Part shown: positions 48,917 through 60,900 of the stretch, one piece after another | Position numbering within the stretch: the stretch's first letter is position 1 | How the letters are laid out: every line of letters starts with the position of its first letter | Origin: Enoplolaimus lenunculus | Lineage: Eukaryota; Nematoda; Enoplea; Enoplida; Thoracostomopsidae | Length of the DNA stretch: 64,000 nt | Assembly (NCBI GenBank): GCA_030248215.1 | Contig: JASANG010003262.1 | Coordinates: forward strand, 62,001 to 126,000 | Reading direction: 5' to 3' | Program-made: the position numbers and the translations under genes | Notes under the pieces: model-generated | What the model was told of the DNA's origin: nothing | Seen by the model: the letters and a program-made list of their open reading frames with translations, nothing else | Database searches by the model: none

Positions 48917-51900
48917 TAATAATAATAACAACAACAATAATAATAATAAATAATAATAATAATAACAACAAGAATATAAAAAAATAATAATACTAATAAT
49001 AATATGCGTACTGAAAATTGAAATTGAAATATATGATAATGTAACAAGCAGGGGCGGTTCGTTTGGAGAATCAATATGAATTTAGTCTTTTTCGATTTAA
49101 GAACAAGGTTACACCTTGTACAACAGAGGTAAGTATGAGTTTGAGTTTAAGCTTAAGATAACAATCAACATTCTAGATGTGCCCAACCTTAGTGGTAAAC
49201 TTTTACCTTACGATAATCAGAGAACATAAAATGCAATTGTCATTGGCAGGATTTATCAAACCGTACAATAACTGCATATTTCAAAATTTGATAAGCATTG
49301 GCTTAATCTATTTTGCATTCGTTGAAACGTACTAACTAAATACTTGGTTCGCTGAGCGTAATTTGCCTGATACACATTAGAAAATTTTGTTACACTAAGA
49401 TAGCTCGGCGAATGTAAAGAACAGGGCCGTAACAGCAGTATAAGCGCATGCCTAAGGCTAAAGCCTAAAGTGTAAGAATAAGCGTATACCTAATCCTAAG
49501 CCTGAAGCGTAGCAAAAAATAGTCGAAGCTTTAGCTTACTCGATTGCAGTTGCGCGGAAAAACGGTCCGCGTCCGATCTATACATGGGCGCTGAGGTCAG
49601 TTACGGGGGGAGCTGCCGAATTTGGGGCGTGGGCACGGCTATCTAATGCATCCAGTGGGGACGCTCTTGCTTCAGAACGTTACTTGCTGATTCTCCTTTT
49701 AAATGTTTTAGCACGAAATGAATGTTTATTCGACGAAGATGACTGCAGTCCGCATGCAGAATGCATTGATTTAGAAAACGGATACAACTGTCGGTGTTTG
49801 CCGAATTTCGAAGATTTGAATCCTACATTTCCTGGACGCTCTTGTCGACTTAGTAAGACTCTTATTCTCACGTTTCCAGTTGTTTTTCTCACGTTTCCAG
49901 TTGTATTTCTCACGTTTTCAGTTGGTTTTCCCACGTTTCCAGTTGCATTTCTCACGTTTCGAGTTGTATTTCTCACGTTTTCAGTTGTATTTCTCACGTT
50001 TCCAGTTGTATTTCTCACGTTTCCAGTTGTTTTTCTCACGTTTCCTAGTTGTTTTTCTCACGTTTCCAGCTGTTTTCCTCACGTTTTCAGTTGTATTTCT
50101 TACGTTTTCAGTTGTTTTTCTCACGTTTCGAGTTGTTTCTCACGTGTCCAGTTGTTTTTTGGACCGAACCTATTGTTACTCATTAATTTTGTCTCAGTTG
50201 AAACTGGATTTTGTCTAATTTTAGAACTCTGAAAACAATCAGATATGATTTTTTCAGCATACCAAATAGTCCTGACAATGGGACTATCTGGCATGGTGAA
50301 GCAATCGTCACTGACACGTGACTATGACGAAACAGAACCACGGGATCGTATTATAAATCGAACACGAGTTCTGTGTGTCATTGACGATCAATTTATTTTG
50401 GATTTGAATTCTGCGTAAACAATTTTCTTACACATTTTTGTGCTAATTTTAGTTCCACCGCCAACAACGCCACCTCCGCCGGAATGCAACCTTGGACAGA
50501 CAGGATCGTGTGACGAGAATTTGAACGAAATTTGCGCCTTGGTTGGCGGAGAGCCAAAATGCGTATGCCCAGGGCAATATACAAGAGATCATATCACAGA
50601 TGCTTGCACAGGTACGTCCATTCAGTGTTGTTTTTTACATTCCGGTAATTAATAATCAGGCCTGTAGCCAGCTAACAATTGCTAGGAGATGCCAAAAAAT
50701 TTTCAGGTGGGTATGAAAGGGTTTCCGATGACTTACAAATAAGCTTAAAACTTTTCTATGGTGGCTTCAAAATTTTTATGGGACTGAGCCGCTGGCACGT
50801 CTATGGTTAATACGGGCTCGTAGGTGGTTTATAATTAAATATTAATTTGTTGTGTTATTTACAAATATAACCAATCAGTGGCGCACTTAAACGTAGTTAA
50901 TTAGTTAAATCTCGGCCATTCCATCTTCTCAATCAGAATGAAGGTAACATGACATATAGTCCGCGTGATACTACATTACACCTGACGTGTAAATTCGGGT
51001 CAGATGTAATAATGTAACGTCTAATATAGTCTTGGATTCAGTTTAGCAAGAAATTGCTCGTATTCAGCATGGTTGCACTCGTGGAGGATAGCAAACCCCC
51101 CTGTCCAATCGAAAGGACGTGGATTATCATTCGATTGGGATTGCGTGATGATTCTAACTAGCGAAGTGTCACACTTTACGATTATACACCCTTGGTTTTA
51201 GTTATTGACGAATGTGCTTTCGTTAATCTGATCGACTGTTCGCCAAACGCCGACTGTTACGATGAAACCGAAGGATTTACGTGCCGATGTCGACAAGGAT
51301 TCATTGATAAATCGCCAAATCCGGGTGTTAGACCTGGGCGAAAATGCAAAGAATGTAAGCAAATAGCGGACTACACGGGCGGAATAAGGGTTTGTTTTGG
51401 TTGCGTATTATTTTAGTGGTAGTTTCAGAAGGTTTGAGCGAGCGGGGTTTCGATTTTCAGGAGACACAAACGCGGGGGGGGGGGCGTTGTTCATTATTAA
51501 GAAACTCAAATAAACGTGCCAGACGTGTGCATAAGTGGTTATATTATCATGTACTTTAGTTTGGACTGGCCAAACTGTATTCGTTTTTTATGGTTTTTGT
51601 TTTACTCAGAGACAGCAGTAGGGGTATGTTGCCGCATGAGGTGTGGTTGAATTGGCCGTGCCATTTGGCACGCGGTCCCAGATTGTTGCGTAAAATGGAA
51701 CAAAAATCAGCAGATGACTTTCGCTGTCGATTTTGCAATCTTTAGCTCAAAACTAAGCTGGAATATCTTTTCGACAGACGAAATATTTGAAATTTTGATT
51801 ATTTAGTTTTTTCCGCCGCTTGCAAAATTCAGTTTTAGAGTTGCGCTATGCTTTTGTTGACGTCCGGCGCCGTCCGGCCATTCGTCCGTCGCCGTTCGTT

Positions 51901-54900
51901 ACCAATGCAATATCGTACGCAAATAACTCACGTACAAAACCGTGAAGTGACGGACGGTGACAGACGGCGCCGTACGGATGACGGACGATGACGGACGGCG
52001 CCGTACGGATGACGGACGATGAAGGACGGCGCCGTACGGATGACGGACGATGACGGACGGATGACGGACGGCGCCGTACGGATGACTGACGATGACGGAC
52101 GATGACGGACGGCGCCGTACGGATGACGGACGATGACGGACGATGACGGACGGCGCCGTACGGATGACGGACGATGACGGACGGCGCCGTACGGATGACG
52201 GACGATGGCGGACGGCGCCGTACGGATGACGGACGGCGCCGTACGGATGACTGACGATGACGGACGATGACGGACGGCGCCGTACGGATGACGGACGATG
52301 ACGGACGATGACGGACGGCGCCGTACGGATAACGGACGATGACGGACGGCGCCGTACGGATGACGGACGGCGCCGTACGGATGACTGACGATGACGGACG
52401 ATGACGGACGGCGCCGTACAAATGACGGACGATGACGGACGGCGCCGCACGACAAGTGTATCGCAACTCAAATACTGTACTAAATAAGAAAACGATAGGT
52501 TATTTGCATAAAAACATGAAACACAACGTAAAAATTGCCGAAATTTTGTTAATTTTTAGTTATATAACTGCTATTTTCGTGGGGCAGATAGGACACCATG
52601 GGTCAGCTAGAAAAAAAAAGATTTGTCGGGTTACGAGAGGGAAGCCACAAGCCGTCCCACTTCCGTCTTTGTGATTGCTTTGTCTCACTTTAATTCTAAT
52701 GCGATAGAACACAAAAGTTTATTGTTCACATTACTGTTTATATTTTATTATGGCGAAAGTTACTGAAACCAATTCTTATTCAAGGACTCTGTCTTCCTGC
52801 TGTATTCGATCGGCGGTCGATGTTGTACAAAGGCGAAAATATCTTACAGAACGAAAACTTGAACCTTTTTGGCTTAAAAAGATTATAATTATGGAACTTA
52901 CTTTATTTTGTTGTTTGTATTTTATTAGCGTTTTATTTTCAGTGAGAAACGAATGCATATCGCACGCATACAACGATTGTGATTTTGAAGAACGTGCGGA
53001 ATGTATTGATTTAGAAGACGGATATACTTGCCGATGTCGAGATGGGTTCCGCGATTTGGCTCCAAATAATCCAGGTAAGTCTTAATCGCAATATGGTAAG
53101 ACCAATAGTAGTAACCAATAGTGCATAATATACATGTGTATACAGCTCTTTAGGTTCCGAATCGTGCAAAATGTACCAAGCACGCGTTGCGTTTTTTCAC
53201 CGACCACCTTATTCAGAGGTAGGGGTCGCTGTCATATGCAGTACCCCTAAGTTAATCTATGAGCGGAGCATTTTTGATGCCGGATACATACAGTGCCATT
53301 GTTCTCACAGGTGGTGCCCCCCTCACAATAAAGAGGTCGGCCAAAAATGTAACGCCCGGTAGTACATTTTGTTCCATGCGGAATCCCAAGAGTTGCGTAC
53401 TCTTTGTATGCTTCATTGGCAAAAATTAGGACTTCAACTCTGTGCACTAGATCTGAAAAACTTTCTGTCGTTTCTGTGTTCGTAATAAATTAGCTAAGTA
53501 ATTATTGAAATTGTAGTACAAAAACCTTCGTAAATTATTAGTGGAAGTCTAGAATTTAATAGCGTTTTTTATGTCAGTTTATTATTTATTTTGTGAATTG
53601 ACGCCTCAACACAAATGATCCTTTGAACCTTTTCAATCTTTTTGAGTCCCAGTTAATAGAAGTCCGCATGCTTTATTAGAGTCGGTCAGTATATAGAGTC
53701 CATAAGTCGTAATTAGAGTCCATAAAACAGACTAAACAAACACAATGTACAGTATGGTTCTGCTTCTACTGGTCCAACATTTTTTGTTTCAGGACGCAAC
53801 TGTCTACGCTTAATCAACGAATGCTTGGACGATTCTCAGAATACGTGCGATCCAAGGGCGTTGTGTACTGATTTGGAACAAGGCTACACGTGTGAATGCC
53901 CCCGCGATACGATAGATATCAGTCCATCAGAGCCGGGGAGACTATGCAAATTGAGTACGAAGTTTAAAATTAAAGCTTAATCCTCCTATATATTGCCTTG
54001 GTAAAATCAATTTTGCTAATATCGAACCCTTTTGATGTTGTAAAAAAAATTTCGGCAAGGTGGGGCATTGATGTTTGCAAATGGATGAAGCGGCTCCCCT
54101 TTCTTAAGTCGATCGGGATGTGCCGTTCAGCTTAACTAATAATTAGAACATCAAGGTTTGCTGTAAAATTTCAGTTGTAAACTTGCAGTAGCAAAGAATT
54201 ATATATTAGTATTAACCTGCAAAACTTATAAATAGGTTGAAATAGTATCGCTTAATTAATTTACACTGGGAAACAATGCTTAAAATACGTATGGTGAGCG
54301 TTCCAGCTTTATTAATATAAGCTTGCAATATATTTCGTTTGATAATTTTCAGAACGCAACGAATGCGCGCATGCGAGTGATAATGATTGTGATCCTCGTG
54401 CAACGTGTGAAGACACGATTGACTCGTATCGTTGCGCGTGTCCGGTTGATATGAAAGATATTTCACCCAATCCTCAATATCCAGGAAGGCATTGCAAAGA
54501 ACGTAAGCAGGGTTATTACACATTTACCTATTACGAAATAAATTACGGCATAATCCTAATTTATGCTGTTAACCTTTAAGCTTTATGTTGAGCTACTGCG
54601 AGCGAAATTTTTCGACGATGTGGAAGTTGTATAGTTACCGATTTCGTCCTGGCTGGCAATGGAATACTGCTGTCCAAAGGGTAATTTAGCAAAATTTAAA
54701 TTTGTTTGTTTCAGTGATCAACGAATGCGAACGAGGCAATCACGACTGTGACCAGAATGCGTTTTGCAAAGATTTCGAAGACGGATTCACGTGTCAATGT
54801 TTTGACGGTTTCAAAGACGTCGGATTTGATCCGATCAAAGTTCCTGGCCGAGTTTGCTTGAGATGTAAGTTGATATTTTTAAGCTTAAAAGACACAAGGT

Positions 54901-57900
54901 GGACATTTTTTTATAATGTTCCACTTCGGTGGCGTTCATATTAGCGTTGGCAGTGTGTGTGATTTGGATGTTTTGTTTAGTTTTGATTATTTGCGTAATT
55001 TTGGCATAAACTTATGACATACTTCAATTTAAACTTGCGTTTAAGCAATTTTGTAACTAATAGCACATTTTGCAACAAATCGCACGTTTTGCAACAAATA
55101 GCACATTTGGCAATTTTAGTAGAAGACGAATGTGCGCTTGGCATTCATGGATGCGCCGAACAAGCGTATTGCCGAGACCTCGAAATTGGTTATACTTGTG
55201 AATGCATAGAAGGTCTCATTGATCGATCGCCTAATTTGCCCGATCGACCTGGTCGTGTTTGCCAGTCGCCAAGTAAGTTCATCGGCGAACACAGACGTCT
55301 GGCGAAGGGGCGTATGCATGAGGAGACATTATCACGCCTCGAAATTTCTAAAGAGACAACAAAAAGCAGTTTTTAATATTATTTAGAATAAACTTGGGTA
55401 TTAGAGAAACGAAAAATTTTTTTTTCTTTTATGAGATTATATTTTTTGGAAATCAAATCTTGGCTACGTCATTGATTTGGTAGTTTGAACTGTGCAAATT
55501 CGCTTAGTGCCTATTTAAAATTTGCTGGACAATAAGGGGTGCTGTGTTTAAATTTTTAATAGCTTTGCCATCCGCTATCACGACAATCCGTCGACCGACA
55601 AGGTGTGTTTCAAAATTTCATCGACTCGACAATTCGTTGCTCATCATTATACTTTATGCTTTGGCTTACGATAAAGATTACGCTTAGGATTATGCTTAGA
55701 TTTATTAATAGACTTTAGGTCACAGGCGACAAGTTATTGGGCGATGATTTGCAGATTCGTGTAACTTTCTCTTGTTTCTTGCTACGTTCGAAAAATATTT
55801 CTGCATAAGTATAAGGAACGACTCGTTTTTGTTTAACTTATTGAAATAAATTTCAATTTATAATTTTTTCAATTTTCCAAAAATGTTTTTCTGTTTTATT
55901 GTTTTATTTGTTGCAAATTTTTTTCAGATGTCTGTCCTCAAAATCACGACTGTGGTCAAAATGCAATTTGCGAACCGCAACCTGATGGCTCGTATACGTG
56001 CCGGTGTGTTCCTGGGTTCATCGATTTATCTGCACCAGGGCGAGCCGGTCGAGTTTGTGAGCGAGGTATTTCTTAATTTTGTTTTCGTTGAAAACTTGCG
56101 TTGACCGACGAATTGTATTGATTTGGTTTCGGCTAAAACTGATTGGACCGAAAATAAGGCTAAGCTGATTGGTTTACGCTGTCACGTTCTAGCGTAACCT
56201 CATTGACCAAAAGCCTAATTGACAATTTAGAAAATTAAGCAGAGATAAGTTGGACGTCTGGTTATTTAAAGACACGAGCGTACCCGCGAAAACGGGCAGG
56301 TGCCCTCAATTTCGCTGAACAGTTGTCAACAATTAAGCGTAAGTCTAAGCCTAAACCTAAGCACAAAATTTAATCTGAAGCACAAATCTACTTGATTGCA
56401 GTCTCGCTCAAAAAATCGAACGCCCCTAAACGTACCATGGGCCAATTTTTCACTTATTTTCAGAAAACGAATGTAGGGACCCTCGCCTGAACGATTGTTC
56501 AGAATTTGCGACCTGTACAGACTTACCAGACGGATACGATTGCGAATGTTTAACTGGTTTCACAGACGCCAACCCAGGGACCAGCGAAAAAGGCAGACAC
56601 TGCCTTCAAACGACCATTCCTCCGCCAATTCGTATGTTAATATTCATTGGTTATTTCATTATAAGATTTGCGGTTTATAACCTGAATAAACAGACAATCT
56701 GGCGCTGGCTGAACACGACCAGAGTTCTTAAAGATGTTTAACAAGAGTATGCAACTGGGTACATTTTAATAGATGTGAGCAAAAGGAAGTACACAGCGAA
56801 GCGTTGCGGTTTGAGGCAGCTTTTACTTGTTTATGGGACTAGAAGTTATACAGCGGTGTATACTGGAACTGAGGCGACCGGATATTCTGTTCCAGTTTAA
56901 AATAAACAGAATCTGACTTCCGTACTTGGTTCAGGTAATCAGATAAACCTACGGAATACCGGATATTTGCAGTTGTGTTCCCGAATAACATAAAACAGTG
57001 ATTTACATGTAGAAATACTAGACATTTTTCTGCGGTTGCGTTTCCGGTGAAGTCACAAAGCTTAAGTTACTAATACTGAATTGGAGTGAAACATTGAAAC
57101 GAAATATTTGGTTAAAAAATTTTTATTTTCAGGAAATCCATGTCAGTCGCATCAATTGAACGATTGCAGTCGATTTGCGCGTTGTCGAAGCATAGGCGGC
57201 ACAGATTATACGTGCGAGTGTTTGCCAGATTATCAAGACAAAAATCCTGCCTACCCGGGACGGGATTGCATTCCAGGTACGACTTTTTGATTAGGCCTAT
57301 GTCATAAAGTTATCGAGAGCAGTGGTGGATTCCCTGGATGATGACACAGATTACAATTTGAGATGCTTAAAATATCGAAATATTTTCCTAAACACTATTT
57401 AAAGCTATAAAAGTTCGGGCGAATGTATACAACAGGGCCGTAACAGTAGTATAAGCGTATTCCAAGGGCCAAGGAAGAAACGTTCGTCTAAAGGCTTAAC
57501 CTTATTCTATTGCAGTCTATTGCAGTCCCGTAGAGAAAGGGCGTTCGAAGCTTGAAATGACGTCTCAGATAAAATTGCAATTATTCATGTGAGGAAGGGT
57601 TAAAAGCTGATTATGAACCAATGTATTACTTATGCGCATATGTGTGTAAATTGTTCTACCAGTAAATGTTGAGTTCATTTTATTTTCAGTTGAAGCTGTT
57701 TGCGCCGATCCTTCGTTGAACGATTGCCATCCATTTGCGTTATGTCGTCCGACGTCAACTGGATTCCAATGTTCATGCCGCGACGGCTGGAGGGACCTGC
57801 AGCCTGAAAGGCCTGGTCGGCTTTGCGAAGAGGGTAAGGAACTGTGGCGGTGTGACGAAACCAGCAACATTTATCATTTATTTAGAAGACGTAACCCTGC

Positions 57901-60900
57901 GATAAACTATGAGAATGCACAGTGTTTAACGATTATTACGCGTATGCCTACGTAGTGCAGAATATATACAAGACGTGAAAAACACTTCGTGTTCGATCAT
58001 CCCGGAAGCCTAAGCCTAATCCTAAGCATAACGATGAGCGACGAATTGTCGAGTCGATGAAATTTCGGATTGCTAGTTGTCGGGCAACGAGTAGGCAGGC
58101 GACGAATTGTCGTGATACCCAAGATATTATAGTCGAGTATTAATGGCGAAAAAGCCTCCCATTCGAGAGCCTGGTGTTCAAATTCAGCCTTGAAACTCGA
58201 TCTCTGATGAAATAGAAAATATTCATTCGCGAAAAGGTTAATGAAACTTTCCGATAAAGTGGTCAAAATTGTACAAAACATTAACATTTTATTCATTTTT
58301 GGTATTCCAAATTATGCATTGCATCGTTTTAGTCATAATCATTACAACAATTCCACACAACCGCCATTCGTTTTCAGCTGACACAATTGATTTTGTTTTC
58401 AGAAAAACGTTTCGCAACAAGCAATACATGGACCATTCCACAGCGAATTTTGTCTTAATTTTATAGAACGTAAAATTTATCTAAAAATTTAAAGACTTAA
58501 ACAACGATTTGCTGTTTTTCTTAACGAAAAATGTCTAATGTATTTGAGTTGATTTTAGTAATTAACCCATGCTTCGATGCAACACTCAACGATTGTGACC
58601 CGCACGCTGAATGTGCAGCGTTTGGCGAAGGTTACACGTGTACTTGTCCACTTGGATATCGTGACGTCTCGTTAGATCCTACAAGATCTGGTCGACAGTG
58701 TAAAGCTTGTAAGTTGAACATTTTATTGATTATTGTTTAAAGTTTAAAAGTTGAGTTCAGAATTTTAAAACGTACTTACGTTTTGAAAGTAACATTCCAG
58801 TGTATAACCTTGCGCTATCGCTCAATCTTTTGATGCAAGACAAAAAACGTTTAATTCAACGGATAGTTCCAATACCGGATATATATCAGTAAGGGTGGCG
58901 GAGTGCGGGTTGAAAATAAATAACAGTCCTCCCTCTTATTCGAGTCAGTACAGTATAAAGTTGAAACTATAGAAAACTTTTCAGAACGCACTGTAAAAGT
59001 TTTTAGAAACGGAAAACTGGATAAGTATTACTAAATTTTAATAGGCGGAGCCATAACCACAAATTTCAAAAGAATATCAACCCCCTTGAAAAAATTTTTG
59101 CGTCCCCTGAAAATTATTTTATCTACTTGTAAATCTGTGAAATCCTCACCTGCGACTTTTAAAATTTTTTGAGCCTGTTGGACTTGTTATAGTAATTTTT
59201 TTACTAATTTCTCAGTGGTCAACGAATGTCTCAACCCGCAATTGAACCGATGTAGCCGGTTTGCTCGTTGCACCGATCATGAAGAAGGCTATTCGTGTGA
59301 ATGTTTGGAGGCGTACGTTGACAATTCTGTTGGACACGAACCAGGACGTCTTTGTGAACCGGTCACTGTTCCACCACCGTTGAGTAAGCTAATGATTATC
59401 AGGCTTCTTTTCTCAAATGTGTGTACCACCTATCACCAGATGGTAATAGGGCTTGTAGCTTTCGAACACATGAATACTGACGCTCAACATTTATGATCTG
59501 CTCTACTCCTGTACCAATTTTCAGTTCGGCAACTGCAATAGTTAGTGAGTTTGAAAACCTATTAACGACTGGTGATAATTACCATACACATTTGACAATA
59601 TGGGCTATATTATAAAATGGCTGTAGCACTTATTGTCATATAATATCAGCTAAAATAATTTATAATTCGCGCTGATGCTGATATAAATGTAATTTTAATT
59701 GCGGCGGTTGTACAACAATTTCAAAGGCAGTTGGTTGTGTTACAAGCTGAAAAACGTATCTAAAAACCGCTTTACAAAACCCCGCCTGTGTTGGGCTTAA
59801 CCCCGTCTTCGCTTTCCACTTACTACATCCGGGAATGCGTATACGATCCCAATGCTTGTCGATGTTCTAGGAAATCCATGTCAAGATCCATTCACCAACG
59901 ATTGTCATCGATTTGCACGATGTCGTACTGTATCTGACAGCGACTATGTTTGCGAATGCATCCCTGGATTTCATGATAATCCTGAAAATCCTACACGATC
60001 TGGTCGAGATTGTGTACCAGGTAAGCAGGGACGGGGCGGCGGTAAATCAAAGTAATTTTGGCAAAATAATTACTTGTTCTTGATATTTGGGTAATTATTT
60101 GTAGGACGATTTTTTACTAAAGTTGGTTGATTCTTTTGTGGCTATCGAATGATTTAAGTGAAAAAATAAACATTTAGGAAATTTTAATGTAGTTTTTGAA
60201 ATATTGCTATTTTTTGATGAAATTTTTCGTTTTTGGGACATATTTAAATTTATAAATGCGAAACTTTTTGCCGCTTGGTTATTGATGATCAGTTGCACGT
60301 TCAGTTGGTCCGAACTTTTCAAATTTGTAATAATGCTAATAACGTAAATTTTTATGAATTTATAAAATTTTAAGCTGTTCAATGCCTTAACAAATATCAA
60401 ATTGTCGTAATTCTTTTAACTTTTTAGTTGTTTTTAATTTTCAATTAAAGCAATTTTTAGACGCATACAATATTAGGGCGTCCCTATTTGAAAACTTCGT
60501 TTTCAGACGAAAGGAGATGATTCAAAGTTTTTCAAAACTTTGGAAACTATGGAATGTAGTTCTTATATAATTTTTAATTTAATTTTCAACTGAAACATTT
60601 TTCAAAAATTAAGTTTTAAGTTCTTTTTAGTTTTTTTTTCAGTTTCGGATTAAAAAATGTAGACAAAATTTGAGTTTTGGAATACATACTGTTATCAGAT
60701 GTGCCTAACTTTCGTGCAATCTCGTCGTTGACAAAAGTGAAAATGTTATTTTTTTAATTTAAGCTTTTACAAATATAGAATTTTTTCTTGTTGATTCTTT
60801 CTGAATTTGTAATTTTTTGCTGTTCTTCAGACGAAGCCATTTGTGCGAATCCGGCACTGAACGATTGCCATCCGTTCGCCATTTGTCGCTCAACTGGCGG

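Noticed and set aside
49880-50218. 112-codon plus-strand frame of repeated FSRFQLY units
   Set aside because: Second frame of the 21-base intronic minisatellite.
51846-52471. Three overlapping minus-strand frames of up to 206 codons
   Set aside because: Repeat-encoded peptides from a stop-free minisatellite; all three frames are open at once and no splice or domain evidence exists.
57565-57870. Minus-strand frames opposite EGF exons (for example here, and at 43165-43503 and 60759-61154)
   Set aside because: Shadows of the real plus-strand exons, which show conserved cysteine spacing and splice sites.
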